Of a DNA stretch of 64,000 nucleotides, positions 1 through 12,652 are shown piece after piece (position 1 is the first letter of the stretch; each line of letters opens with the position of its first letter). Source of the DNA: Botryotinia globosa (taxonomy: Eukaryota; Ascomycota; Leotiomycetes; Helotiales; Sclerotiniaceae); contig RCSZ01000004.1 in the NCBI GenBank assembly GCA_014898425.1, forward strand, positions 1,798,001-1,862,000. Reading direction: 5' to 3'. Both the position numbers and the translations under genes were made by a program. The notes below the pieces were generated by a model, which worked only from the letters and a program-made list of their open reading frames with translations, was not told the origin of the DNA and made no database searches.

Positions 1-2220
1 GAGAAAACTATAGTAAATTTAAGAAGACGGAGGAAGGAGTTTGCTGTGGTTAATTCCTATTCTCGTGTTCATAGGATTTACTCGCTATAAAAGTTATGCA
101 TATAAAAAACGTAAATTCTTGTATCTCGACCTCCTCTCTTGATGATAATGCAACGCAGAATGCCACACTTATATTGTCTACGATACAACCCGCTGAACGT
201 CGGCTACTTGAAGCTAGACCAGATACCGGGCCTAGCCCTTACTTGAGTTCATCTTTGCGTGCGTGCTTGAGAAGTCGCTAAACGCCAGGAAGGGTATTTT
301 ATAGGCTTTTCTGCGTCGGTGGCGGGAAGGAAGAGTGGGTCGTGGTAGGATAGAGACAAAATAAAGAGGAGGCGCTTGTAAATAAGTATGGACAATATTT
401 CCGACAATGTGTTTTTGCTGTATAGACTGTGTGAGAAATATGACATGCGAGCCAATTCTAATCTTCCAATCTCCCAATATCTCATTGCTCCCCACAGAGT
501 GACGGAAGAGCGATATGCGGTGGCTCGTTGCCATCATCATATTTCCACTGTCGATTTCGCGTTGTCTTTTTGCTGTAGATCCGCCATCGGCGATACTATC
601 ATACACTATTGCGAGGCTCATACCTGTTTTCTGACATCACAGCTCACTAATATAGAAGCATATTACGATGCACCTAGGACCTTGATCTATACAAGTATGA
701 AAGTTGCTTCTTGTCCAGAAAGAAGCCTCATAAATCTACGACGAGCCTGTTTTCGAAAATGCTGAATAGTTCAGAGCCTATTCTGGTATCAATTTACACT
801 TTCTCGCCAAGTTGTGATCAGGAGTGTCTGGAAACCAGAACGGGGGTTGATGATGATGATGATATTAGGGGGAAGGTCCATTGATTGACAGCCGACCTGA
901 CTCCAATCCCGGAAGAATCTTCTTTGGAACAAGTGCACGCTTCAAACACGTCAGTCATACTTGCCTAGCGCCCATGAAAAGTTTTGTGATTCAAAATTAA
1001 AGAACAACATGTCAATGAATCGGATAGACAATCAGGAAAGTATTGTGTCGGATGAATGGCCATGATACCCAGTCTGTGGCATCATATTTTCGAGAACCAG
1101 CTACGCTGCGACTTCAATCGCTAGGAGCAACAATTAAACGGCGATGCAAAGAATTACATAACAGCGACACCTAAGTCAAGTCTTTCTCGCGTCGTGGTGA
1201 GGAGTTCGATGTATTCGTTGCCTCACAGCAGTGGAATAAATCTGATACTAATACCTACCAATCCTGAAAGCCACAGTGTCATTTTTGGAGCTATTGCCAA
1301 ATCCCTTGTCCCCATTCCAAGATGGCAGAGGAGTTGACCTTTAAATAGCGCAACACTCACTCCTTTTATATACATATAAACTGTAAAACACACACAATTC
1401 CGCTGCATATGTATTGCCCAACGATTACAAGTAGCACACCAGCCATCAACCGTGAGCAGCTAAACTGAATCTCAAGATCCGTGCGTGACTCTATTAAACC
1501 CCCACAGGTGCTTCAGTAGAGATGGCATGCTTAGGAGGATGAAAGTCGACAGCTGGAACAACGGTGCGGAGAAGAGCAGAAAGAAAGTATGTGGATCAAT
1601 ATCCGTAGTGACAATGGTAGCGATACTATTTTCAATTTTGCAATGTTCTCCTCTTATCAATATCAACTACACAATTTCTCTACATATATATTGTCATTGT
1701 CAAACAGCAGGTGAGCATATACTCCTACTCATGGGCATTGTGTTCCTTCTCTTGAAGAAGCTCAAAGATAACCAGAATTGGTGAAGTTCCTATTGCCAGA
1801 ACATGTAGGGACTGGCAGTATTTAACTGATGGTGCCGAGAAAAGGGGGGGGCAAGAAACTCTCTATACATTGTTCTTTAGCCAAAAGAGAGGCGAGGTAT
1901 GGCAAGATTGCTTGCAAGTAACGAACGAATAGTCGAGCTCCTCCACTCGAAGGATGATCATTCATTAAAGTTCTTGGGTGATTTTAGGCCCACAGCTAAA
2001 GATAGCATGGAAGCAGGCCGAAGAATAACAACACAGCTATAACATCAATATCCCATGGTTACACCCCAAGCACAACATTCAAACGCACGAGACATCAAAA
2101 ATCCAGTTTGCAACTTTTAATGCATTGGTATTAATGCATTGGCACAAAAGGGAATCTCATTTAACTCGGCTCCCAAAAGAGTCTCGAGTCGTTCGACTAG
2201 TCTACACATTCACAAACCCT
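1..2220. other. Left-end gene-free stretch
   Basis: No open frame here shows a recognisable domain, codon pattern or plausible intron structure. The longest frame (232-621, minus, 129 codons) has no family resemblance I can name and is probably chance. A GATGAT run lies near 850. The final 100 bases are the 3' flank of the ATP synthase gamma gene. I see nothing else that can be supported. Confidence 0.5.
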
Positions 2221-3329
2221 CTATTCTTCTGAAGCAGCAGCACCAGTAATAATTTCAACCAATTCACCAGTAATGACGGCTTGACGGGTTCTGTTGAAGA
2301 GAATTTGGTACTTGGTGATCATGTCACCGGCGTTCTTGGAAGCATTCTAATATTGTTTAGTAATTTATATGACTATGTGGAGGTCAGAGAAACTTACGTC
2401 CATAGCGTTACGACGGGCAGATTGTTCACAGGCATGTCCCTCAGCAAGGGCCCAGAAGAGGGAGTTGGCGAGAGCATATTCACGGAGGTTACCGAGGGTC
2501 TCATCTTCGATCTCGAATGCGGAGAAGTTGGCTATTTGGATATGTCAGCACTATCCCACATATTAGTCCAAGTATAAGTATAACTCACGGGAGTTGGCAA
2601 TAGCCTCCTCGGAGAAAGCCTCGATTGGGGTGGCCTCGTAACTTGTAGCGTTGATGAACTTGTTGTAAACGATTTGAACAGAGGAGTAGTCGGTTGGCAA
2701 GAGAACGATTTGATCGGCAATAGCTTGAGCATCTGCAAATGTAGGAACATCCTTTCCAACACCAGCAAAGCTCATGACAATGTTCTTTCCGCTGGAACGA
2801 CTAAGTTGAGCCTTGCACTTCTCACCCAAAACAACGATATCGGCATTTGAGTCTGCGGCCAACATTCTGCGGACTCGCTTGGACAAACCGGAATGGATAC
2901 CACCGCAAAGACCCTTGTCTGAACTGGCGACAACAATCAATCTCTTCTTGTCACTCTCCAAGGCCTTGGTCTCGGCATGTTCGAAAACGCTGTTGGAGCT
3001 CTCTCCGTAGGATCGGGACTCTCGCATAGCCTTTTGTGCCCGGGTAAGCTTGGTGGATGCAACGATCTTCATGGTGTTTGTAATTTTCTCGATATTGCGA
3101 ATGGACTTTAATCTGTCCTCGATTTCACGGAGGGTCGCATATCCGGCAGCTTGAGGGGCAACTGGTCTGCAGGCCCAATATCATCAGCCTCCATATCCTG
3201 CACTATTTTCATCATGTCCCAGACCCCGCTATAGTAGTCCCATCTCTATCACTTCATCAGGAAGAAGTCTTACCTGGCGGAAGCCGCGACGGCTGCTCGC
3301 AGAGCGGGTCTGGCAGTTCTCGAAAGCAT
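2221..3329 (-). CDS. ATP3: Mitochondrial F1-ATP synthase gamma subunit
   Basis: Central-stalk subunit of mitochondrial F1Fo ATP synthase, the rotating shaft that couples proton flow to catalysis in the alpha/beta hexamer. Four exons on the minus strand: 3274-3329, 2589-3166, 2398-2531 and 2221-2346. They give 297 residues, normal for the family. Exon 1 encodes an Arg/Ala-rich start ([14 protein letters not shown]) typical of a matrix-targeting presequence. The mature protein opens with the conserved helix ending [16 protein letters not shown]. The hallmark [12 protein letters not shown] follows in exon 2, and the C-terminal helix ends [20 protein letters not shown]. All junctions are GT-AG and keep frame; the introns are 107, 57 and 51 nt. 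It transcribes away from topoisomerase I. Assignment is secure; only the exact presequence cleavage site is unknown. Confidence 0.96.
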
Positions 3330-3791
3330 CTTGAAAACTAAAAGAACGGTACCAACTAATTCAATATCGAGGCGTAATTGACCACGATCAGGTTAGGAAT
3401 CAATTGACTGTTGCAATTTAAAATCGGTATTTCGGCTGGATTTCGTCGTTCAACGGGAAAAGCTTCAGAATGCGCTAGTAGACCACGTGACTGTAAGTGG
3501 GCAATATGATTGTGTTATTTTGCTCGGGCAATGTCGGAATTTACTTTGGTAAATTTGACATATCGACAACATGAAGCCATCGCAAATTGAATTTTGCGCA
3601 GGAAATTTGGAAATCTGGAGAAGGATTCAACGGGTGCATAAGAAGGCGGCAGAAGTCTAGCTGATCCTGTTGCAAGTCCACAAATGCTAATGTTGGCTAT
3701 CTTCACGATGAACGGGTTTGGGATTCAGATCACAATTCTGGTATTGATTCTTTTGTCCTGTCATTCTCAGATTATTGCCCAGAGCTAGCTG
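3330..3791. other. Upstream region of the ATP synthase gamma gene
   Basis: Probable promoter and 5' leader of the minus-strand ATP3 gene, followed by sequence in which I see no gene or repeat. Confidence 0.4.
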
Positions 3792-4423
3792 TTATAGGGT
3801 AATTTGTGGTGGTAAGGACGCGCATGGTGCAATACTGCGACAGGAATGACAAGAACGACAGGAATGACAGGAATACAGCTCAATATTTTGTCCTTCCCCA
3901 GGTGTTTTCACTTTGGCAACCGTCAATATCTTCGAAGCCATGGAGTGGACCCCCAAGAGTGTTCGGATAATCGGAGTGGTGTTCAACCTCCAATAGCCAG
4001 CCTCATCATGTAAGTGACCCGATTGGTATTCTTGGTCAACTTCCAGAGTGGAATAATTCGAGTTATTCATCCAGTACTGAACGATCGAAAGAGCTGCATC
4101 GCCGATGCATCTTACGATACTATGTTTGAACGATTAGTTGTAGGGTGAAAGAAAGAACTCCGCATGGCTGGTACTCGGGTCCAAATTATTGTGGAGGAAA
4201 TACTTGCATTACTTTCAAAACCGAAGACTTCACGATATAAACACTGATCTACGTTGTTTGAGGTACTATCCGCTGAAGACTTGATGTAGCCATATAGATC
4301 CTCATCCTCTTTGCATTGGACCTGCATCGACTCTTCAATGATCAAGACAGGGTGAGATGATTCTTCCGTGCTGCTACTTTGTGACTTGGAGCACAATACT
4401 GTAAGGGATACCAATATGAGCAT
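3792..4423 (-). CDS. Doubtful small gene, possibly a secreted protein
   Basis: Not recognised. The minus strand has two coherent open stretches. The 4112-4423 frame begins with a hydrophobic run (MLILVSLTVLCSKS) that resembles a signal peptide and continues through a Ser/Glu-rich stretch with few cysteines. The 3792-4070 frame can be extended upstream without a stop to about 4105 (through CIGDAALSIVQYW) and ends in a Cys/His/Ser-rich tail. That tail comes from a short direct repeat near 3837-3877 (GACAGGAATGA-like units). An intron around 4110-4190 would be needed to join them, but I could not find a donor and acceptor whose phases match. It may be two unrelated chance frames, a gene with a further exon, or a decayed gene. 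No function is proposed. Confidence 0.22.
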
Positions 4424-5532
4424 ACTAATAAGACGGAGGAAATATACCAGTTGTCAATACAGAGTCAAATATTCTTGCAACTCTCTGAACGAGTACCTGG
4501 CAGAAAGCATTCACAAGTGCAAATTCTTGATACCGTACAAGTTTCTTTGAATGATAGGTATCTAGTTCACGATTATTATAGCCTTTTGAAAGAGTATGGT
4601 GGACCGTTGAGAAAAGAGATATCAGAATTAAATAGTTCTTTGCAGAAAGCCTTCAAATCATACCTTTTCAGTACAGCCAGCCTCGAGCCAGCCTCGAGCC
4701 AGCCATTAATTAATTCAATGGCGCGATAGATCAATCGACAGACATTTAGGTAGGTACTAGGAAGAAGGTACCTATCCATTGGAGTGCATAGATAGAGTTT
4801 GTATATAAAAGTCTTTATTAATCGAGGTCCAAGTATGTACATTTCTTCCATGGCTAGGTACATTACTGAGGGACGAACTGCAGTACCACGTGACTATTAC
4901 TTCCTATGCAAAAAGCTCATGTACCTTTCTGACCCTTGCTTCTCTCTGTTTGAAAAATTGGGACAGTGGCGACCAATAAGCGCTCTAAACTCTCCTGCAA
5001 AGTGAATTTACCTCGAGAATCTACAAAGTACTCTTTTTTATTGCCATCTACAATACCTTGTATCATAGGTACCCAGTATATATATATAATAACTAGATAG
5101 TGCCTCGACTGCGATCAAAGAAACATCGAAACATCGAAACATCGAAAACACGTGATCTCTCCATTTACATGCACCTTCCTTCCCCAAGTCCTTTCAAAAG
5201 AATCTCAAAAATTCCGAGCGCCTTATTATTCTATTACCAGGTACTTTCTATTTCACGTACTTTCATGATCGCAAAGCGCCTCATTCTTCAACCTATCTTT
5301 AGGAGAATAGATTTTACATTTGTCAAAACAATACACATAGCCGATCGTACATCAATACGCGCTCAGAGGTACTTTTCTTTGGCTGAATCTTAAATTCGAT
5401 ACACTTTCAATCGCGGTTTTGGATCGCCAAAACGCTTAAAAGCGCAGCTTATTAACGATATTCAGCTCTTACTCTCGAATCGCAACTTCCTCAACTTCAC
5501 ATCTTTCTCGACTACACTCTTTTCCTTTCAAA
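4424..5532. other. Intergenic region upstream of topoisomerase I
   Basis: No supported gene. A short perfect tandem duplication (CCTCGAGCCAG units) lies at about 4678-4705, and three ACATCGAAA-type units lie near 5122-5146. The pyrimidine-rich run into 5532 is consistent with the topoisomerase promoter and 5' leader. Confidence 0.4.
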
Positions 5533-8500
5533 ATGTCTTCTTCTGATGATGATATGCCCTTGGCAAGAACAAACGGAACCAATGGCAATGGTAAGCAGCA
5601 AACACCTTTTCTTTCCTTCCGCTACAGCCTAAACTGCCATTTCCTGTTCAACCTCTCAACCCTTCAGCTTTGCAACATTGTTGAATTTTATCTCAACTTC
5701 AGAGCGAATACTAATCATGTTCACAGTTTCGCAAGGGCATATACCGAAAAGTGTCGATAGAGCCATGGACAAGGCTAGTGCAAATGCGAAGGCTGCCCCC
5801 GTCGGAATCTCTATTCGCAATGGACCTGTTTTGGACGATCCTATGGATGTAGATGGGCCAGCTTCAAATTGCGCTTCAAAGCGGAAATCACGATCGAGCA
5901 TTGGTAACGGAAAAGCTGTAAACTACAAGGTGGATGGTAGCGGCAGTGAAAGTGAGGAAGTGCCATTGGTATGTCGACTTTTAGTTTAAGCATTCAAGCA
6001 TACGATATCCCCCATGATGTACAAGTTTGGCAATGGTGGCATACTGATTGATACATTAGGCGAAACGACAAAGAACATCCAACAAGAAGAAAGTCGCGGA
6101 TTCCGATTCAGATGATGATATGCCTTTGGCAGGCAGGCGCAATTCTAAACTGCCTCCCAAAGTTTCGGCCGCTGCCATTGGAGAGTCATCTTCAGATGAT
6201 GAGCCACTCACCGTTAAACTTTCCAAGGAGAAAGCTTCCATCGAAAAGCATGCCGAGAAGGAAGCAAAAGCCTTGCGAGCAAAGAAGGCAGCACCCAAAA
6301 AGGCCATCAAGAAAGAAGAATCCGATAGCGAAGACGATGTTGCACCCAAAAGGCGGAAGTCCAATGGTTCGGCCACGAAAAAGACCAATGGCGTCAAGAA
6401 AGAGGAATCAGATTCCGATGCGCCTCTTGCAAAGAAGACTGCTCCGAAGAAAGTAAATGGCAAAGTGAAGGCGGAACCAGATACAAAGAAGAGCAAGGCC
6501 AAGAAGGAGGAAAGCGAAGAAGCAGATGAGGTTTATCGTTGGTGGGATGCACCCAAGAAGGAGGATGACAGTATCAAATGGGAGACACTGCAACACAATG
6601 GAGTTGTCTTCCCTCCAGAATATGAGCCACTCCCAAAGAACGTCAAATTGAGGTATGATGGGATCCCACTTACTCTGTCTCTAGAATCCGAAGAAATTGC
6701 CGGCTTCTTTGGTGCTATGTTGAATTCAACCCACAACGTCGAAAATCCAACCTTCCAGAAGAACTTCTTCAAGGATTTTACCGATTCTGTTAAGAAAACT
6801 GGAGGTGCCAAGGATAAGGAAGGAAACAAAGTTGCTATCAAGGATTTTAGTAAGCTCGATTTCAAGCCAATTTTCGAGTATTATGATGGCAAGAGTGCCG
6901 AAAGAAAAGCTCGATCTGCAGCTGAGAAGAAGTCCGAGAAAGCGCTTAAAGATGAGGCCGAAGCACCATATAAGACTTGTATCTGGGACGGGCGCAAGGA
7001 AGATGTGGGAAATTTCCGTGTCGAACCTCCTGGACTATTCCGTGGTCGCGGTGAGCATCCAAAGACTGGTAAAGTCAAGCTCAGAGTTACTCCCGAGCAA
7101 ATTACTATCAATATCGGCAAAGACGCTACTGTTCCCTCTCCTCCAGAGGGTCATAAGTGGAAAGCTATCCAACATGACAACAAGGCTACCTGGCTTGCTA
7201 TGTGGCAGGAAAATATTAACGGTGCTTACAAGTATGTTATGCTTGCAGCAAAGAGCAGTATCAAGGGCCAGAGCGATTTCAAAAAGTTTGAAAAGGCTCG
7301 CGAATTGAAGGAGCATATTGATCGAATCCGCAAAGATTACACCCAGGATCTCAAGGCTGAACTCATGGCCGATCGACAACGAGCTACTGCAGTTTATCTC
7401 ATTGATAAGTTTGCCTTGCGTGCTGGTAATGAAAAGGATGCGGAGAATGAAGCGGAAACTGTTGGATGTTGTTCCTTGAAATATGAGCACGTCACTTTGA
7501 AGCCCCCAAATACCGTCATTTTCGACTTCTTGGGAAAGGATAGTATTCGTTTTTACGATGAGGTAACAGTTGACCCTCAAGTCTTCAAAAATTTGAAGAT
7601 TTTCAAGAAGGCCCCAAAGAAGAATGGCGATGACATTTTTGATCGTCTCAATGTAAGTACAATACTATGCTTCATTTGGACTACTACTGACCACTGTAGA
7701 CTACACAATTGAACAAGCACTTAACGAATTACATGCCAGGTCTAAGTGCCAAGGTCTTCCGTACTTACAACGCCTCTTGGACCATGTCGGACCTCCTCAA
7801 GAAACTTAAGAATAGTGACATTTCTATGCAAGAGAAAATCAAGCTATACAACGATTGCAATCGCAAGGTCGCCATTCTTTGTAATCACAAACGGACTGTC
7901 GGTGCTAGTCATGAAGCTGCAATCGAGAAGATGGATGATGCAGTAAAGGGTCTCAAATATCAGAAATGGCGCCTAAAGCAAATGATTCTCGACATCGATC
8001 CAAAACAAAAGAAGAAGAAGGGTGCTGATTGGTTCGCTTTGGATGAAGAGCTCGACGAATCTTGGATTCAAGAGCATCAAGCCTTCCTCGTTGCTCAAGA
8101 GCGTATCAAGATCGAAAAGAAGTTTGCAAAGGAGAACGAGAAGCTTGTATCCGAGGGTCAAAAGGAAATGAAGACCAAAGAACTCAACGAACGTCTCCAA
8201 GCCGCTACAGGTTTAGAGAAGAAGTTTAAAAAAGAGAACAAGACCAAGAAGGTCGAAGCTGAAGGCAAAGGACCTAGCGTCGAGAAGTTCGAGGCCAATA
8301 TTACGAAGATAGACGAAAGAATCGCCAACATGCTTCTCAAGCGTGAAGACCGAGAGGGTAACAAGGAGGTTGCGCTCGGTACCAGTAAAATTGTGAGTTC
8401 GAATTGGTCACTTGGTATGGAACGTATGGCTAATGAAATTTCAGAATTATATCGACCCACGTCTCACCGTCGTCTTCTCCCAGAAGTTTGATGTACCGAT

Positions 8501-8585
8501 CGAGAAGTTCTTCTCCAAGACTCTCCGTGAGAAGTTCGCCTGGGCCATTGATTCTATTAAGGATGAGGACGACTGGGAGTTCTAA
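5533..8585 (+). CDS. TOP1: DNA topoisomerase I (type IB)
   Basis: Nuclear type IB topoisomerase; relaxes supercoils ahead of polymerases by transient single-strand cleavage through a 3'-phosphotyrosine. Five exons (5533-5590, 5727-5968, 6060-7652, 7700-8392, 8445-8585) give 908 residues, longer than yeast or human because of a lysine/acid-rich N-terminal region to about residue 255. The core starts at [16 protein letters not shown]. All five catalytic residues are visible by family comparison: Arg in ALRAGNEK, Lys in [10 protein letters not shown], Arg in KVFRTYNAS, His in LCNHKR, and the nucleophile Tyr864 in SKINYIDPR. The Tyr lies two codons after the last intron. The linker before it (about 770-850) is strongly charged and coiled-coil-like. 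The N-terminus repeats a Ser/Asp cluster followed by a proline motif (MPLA-like) about six times. Start choice follows the first ATG after a pyrimidine-rich leader and the short first exon ending in phase 1. Confidence 0.97.
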
Positions 8586-9639
8586 ACTCTGGAAGTTATA
8601 CAAACTTTTAATACAGTTTCTTCTAAACGACTTCGAATTTCGAACTTCTTATTGCTTGTGTTTCAATAGAACAGTTATTCATTATTGCATTTATACATCG
8701 TGGCATTGCATGGTTGAAATTTCTTGCATATCTATAGGCTGGCTTCGGGCAAGTGGGAAATCTTAGGGAATGAGAAGAACAGGATCTTCCAGAATCTACC
8801 ATAGAGGATTTGTTTCCTCTCGCAGTTGAATTGCTGCTCCTTATCGAGCATTCATTGGGTTCCACGCCAACGCCTCTCCGCCATGGCACATGACAGCGAA
8901 AGCGCACGCAGTTAAAAACATTTGGGCTCACTGCCATTTGCAATTGTACATAGTTTTACATACCCAGCGATAACGTAGAGCGGGTCCAGCAAAATAAATC
9001 TTCATAAATTTACTCTGACTTTCTGGCATCGTGGATACGCAATGTGACTTGAGTGAATTGCTTTCGCTAATGTTAACACTTCAATCAGGGGATACCTACC
9101 TAGACAGAGCTCTAAACAACCTGCAACTCAATGCTCAGGTGTCCACCACCTCGCATTACAAGCGTTTCAACTTTCAACCTCCCTCAATTCAGAATACTAG
9201 GACATAACTCATAATTCGTTAGGGCGCGGCTATATAGTGAGCGACATCGCTAAAGTGAGTATTCTATGTAGTGATAACGGCAGCGTCTTTGAATATTGAT
9301 TTGCCTCAAGAAAGATTTCGAGCTTGTTGATTCGTCTTATCAACAACGATTTTGCTTTTATTTGGAAAAAAAAATTCTAGGTAGGTGGTTAGAGTGGGAC
9401 AAGAAAACAAAAGGAGAGAATAACATGATATTATACTTGTATTCTAAGCTTGTTGGATCGAGGCAAGAAGAGAAATTGAACCGTACCGCTCGACTCAATA
9501 AATCGATATCTACACGTGACTCTTGATTAAGCTCTGAAATACTAGGAGGAGCACAAGGGTAGCTAGCTGGTAGCTTCTGATTTCATATAACCCTTATTTT
9601 TCTCTCCTTTGCTCAAAAACTCGATACTGAACATTCGGT
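8586..9639. other. Intergenic region between TOP1 and COQ6
   Basis: Contains the topoisomerase 3' end and the COQ6 upstream region. Open frames in it are short and unrecognised. No RNA gene, mobile element or long repeat was seen. Confidence 0.4.
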
Positions 9640-11221
9640 ATGAAACCTTCGAAGTCCTCGCTCAGAAGACTCAATCCTTATGTGTGTAAGGCGTGCACGA
9701 GACGCATAAGAGGTTTTGCCACGGCGGCTTCTCCTCCGGGTGCGACTTCGACTTCGATTCCGAATAAACGTCCGGATATTTATGATGTGGTGTGTGTGGG
9801 AGGGGGACCGGCGGGATTGAGTATGGTTGCTGCTTTGCGTAGGTTTGGCTTCTTCTATTTACTTCTTGCTTTTGAGTATGCGATCTATGGAATGATGAGG
9901 ATTAATGGAGAATACAGGCGCAAACCCCCTCACTCGTAATCTGCGGCTCGCGCTCATCGAACCGCAATCTTTATCTAAATCGCTCAATTGGAAACCGAGA
10001 GATGGGGAGTATTCGAATCGGTGTAGTAGTTTGACGCCGAAGAGTGTGAGATTTCTCAAGGATATAGGAGTGTGGGAGGAGGTGGAGGGAAGGAGGGTAC
10101 AGGGGTATGGGGGAATGCAGGTTTGGGATGGGGTCAGTGGGGGGAGAATTGGGTTTGATGTTGAGGTTGGGGGGAGGGGGGAGGAGGTTGTGGAGGGAGA
10201 GGGAGAGGTGGTGGCGTATATGAATGAGAATGCGAATTTGGTGAGGGGGTTATTGAGGAGGATAGAGGGGTTAGGAGGGGTAGATATTTTGGAGGGGAAA
10301 GTTGCGGATATTGAGTTGGGACAGGAGACAGAAGAGGGGGATTTCTCTGGCTGGCCAATTGTGAAGGTGGAAGGACAGGAGAAAAGTCTCGCGGCGAGAT
10401 TACTAGTCGGCGCTGATGGACAAAACTCTCCCGTGAGGAAATTCGCAGGCATAGACAGTCGAGGATGGGATTATGGTCGTGTGGGTGTAGTAGCGACTTT
10501 GGAACTGGAAGCTCAGCATGAAGTGGGCAAGATTGCATATCAAAGATTCCTACCCACAGGACCAGTCGCCATGTTGCCTCTCCCAGGAAACTACGCAACG
10601 TTGGTTTGGAGCACCACTCCAGAAAACGCAGGTGTTCTGAAAGGATTGAGCGCGATAGATTTCATCGCTATGGTTAATGCGGCGTTCAGATTAAGCACGG
10701 TGGATTTGAAATACATGCACACTCAGTCGTCGGGTCAAGCTGAAGAAGTATCATGGCGTCTCCAACACACACCTATTTTCGGCACTGTCCCTGCTCCCGT
10801 CACTGGTGTCCAGGAAAACAGCATCGCATCCTTTCCTCTCAAAATGCGCCACGCAGATACATATATTGGGGAACGCATCGCATTGGTGGGAGACGCGGCA
10901 CATACCATTCATCCGTTGGCGGGCCAGGGACTCAATCAAGGACAAGGAGATGTCGAGAGTCTGGTCAAGGGGATCGGGTATGCGGTGGATCATGGGATGG
11001 ATATTGGGGTACGCATGAGTCTGGAATCGTATAATTCGGAGAGGTATATGCAGAATCATGTGTTACTGGGGGTGGTGGATAAATTGCACAAGTTGTATAG
11101 TGTGGAGAGTGGACCCGTGGTTTGGGGGAGGACGTTGGGGTTGAGAGCTGTGGATGCGATGGGACCGTTGAAGAAGTTCTTGATGAGTCAGGCTGCAGGG
11201 ACGGGGAGAAAGATTTTGTAG
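9640..11221 (+). CDS. COQ6: Ubiquinone biosynthesis monooxygenase COQ6
   Basis: Mitochondrial FAD-dependent monooxygenase that hydroxylates the C5 position of the coenzyme Q ring, working in the matrix-side CoQ synthome. Two exons, 9640-9838 and 9918-11221, are joined through a 79-nt intron that splits an Arg codon, giving 500 residues. The N-terminal 40 residues are rich in Arg/Ser/Ala (mitochondrial presequence). The FAD-binding motif VCVGGGPAGLSMVAAL follows at about residues 51-66. The second FAD motif GDAAHTIHPLAGQGLN is centred on residue 392, the pattern of the UbiH/COQ6 family. Positions 10080-10330 are unusually G/purine-rich on the coding strand and encode a Gly/Glu/Val-rich stretch that may be a loop insertion. 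The gene converges on the UBE2W-like gene downstream. Confidence 0.93.
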
Positions 11222-11685
11222 GATTGTTACAATATCACAGAGGAGAGCGATTAATGGATGTAGCTCGAGGGTTGAAAATAACGCCTATGCGCATATACAT
11301 AGTGGATGGGCGTATGATTGTATGAGTAGCGAGAGGAAAGAAAAATCATGATAATATAATCACCTTCGGAAATTCTGTTCATGAAACTCATAAACCTGTA
11401 ATAAAATATTGAATAGCATGCCCAAAAACTGGGGCCCCAGTCACTCAAACGCCTTGCTGTAATGCCAGAGACCAAAGCAATGCTTTCCCAACCTTTGCAG
11501 TTATGCACTCTTGGTCCATTTATGTATTGCTTCGGTTTTCATGTCCTAGAAATTCGTCCCTGCATTTGTTTCCCTTGCCTTGCACTCGAGAAGCGCTGTT
11601 CCTTGGCCCATTTCCTTTTGCCTCACTCTCCTTTCCCCAATTCCCCCATGCGCTCCACGGTTTCTTCCCCTCCCCTTGAAATCTT
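11222..11685. other. Convergent 3' region of COQ6 and the UBE2W-like gene
   Basis: Space between two converging stop codons. Open frames here are short and unrecognised. Both 3' UTRs probably lie here. Confidence 0.4.
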
Positions 11686-12281
11686 TCAAACTCCATCATC
11701 ATGATAATAAAAATCGATGTCCCTCGGTCTCTTGCGATTGTACTTTACAAATTCATAATCACCCTCGGGACGCTCATTCTTTGTGTTTCCGGTCAACATG
11801 GATTGTAAGGACATGCAGATGGACTCGACGTTTTGGACGGGCGACCAGCCTTGGGTGCCGAGCAGATCGAGACAGATTATGCCGTTGGAATAGATGTGTG
11901 GGTGCATGGGGATAGGGCGTGGAGGGGTGGAGAGGGCGAGGAAAGTTACTTCGGGGGGTTCTGGAGAGGGGTTAGCTGAGGGTTTGGGAGAGATGAGGGA
12001 GGGGGGAGAGAGACGTACCGATAGGATAATTAGGTGTGAAAACCAATTTTATTCGGTAGGTTTCTCCTTGGTAAAGAGGATTCGAATCTAAAACGCAGAT
12101 GTCGACCAGCCATTCTTTGAAATCTTCGGCGGATACGAGAGTTATTCCTGGTGGGAGACTTTGGTGGATCTTTAAGCCGAATTAGAATTTGAGATATTGA
12201 GATGTGACAAAAGGAGGGGTTTGTATGTACCTTGTTGAGTTCTTTTCCCAGACGTTTACTTGCTATTCCTGTGGGTGTCAT
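11686..12281 (-). CDS. UBE2W-type ubiquitin-conjugating enzyme E2
   Basis: Ubiquitin-conjugating enzyme closest in pattern to animal UBE2W, which places ubiquitin on protein N-termini rather than lysines. Three exons on the minus strand: 12231-12281, 12019-12169 and 11686-11960, giving 158 residues, the usual length of a bare UBC domain. The active-site region reads HPHIYSNGIICLDLLG. The HPH in place of the HPN of most E2s, and the Cys five residues after the Asn, match UBE2W. The C-terminal FYYHDD matches the WWYHDD end that marks that family. The N-terminal helix is ASKRLGKELNK followed by a PPG turn. The start is the first ATG in frame; a slightly longer N-terminus from an upstream exon cannot be excluded. 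N-terminal ubiquitylation activity is inferred from family membership. Confidence 0.9.
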
Positions 12282-12652
12282 GTTGCGAAGTTGTATACCT
12301 AGAGAGGTATAGCTATCGATGGGTGGTATGTATGTGTATTTGTATGTTTGTATGTATACTCCTCGTTCTTGTGCGAGGTGTAAAGTCGAAATGGAAACGA
12401 AATATATTTGCAAGACCTAGTACACAACAGGGCCCACGGGTATCTTTGCGAAAAGCTCAAGGACTGGTGATTGAAAATAGATCGAATTGTGAATGAGTGA
12501 ATGAGTGAATAAATTGTCGAGAATTGTTGATCTAGTAGAGAGAGTAGTGAGTAGAGTATACTCGAGTAAAAAACGGTTGAGAGGTCTCGTGGTGATAGGA
12601 TACCTATGATATGTATGATGTTCAAAATAGGAACCTGCATACGACAAGGGAC

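Noticed and set aside
10134..10598. Proline-rich open frame opposite COQ6
   Set aside because: Composition mirrors the G-rich coding strand of COQ6; no family resemblance.
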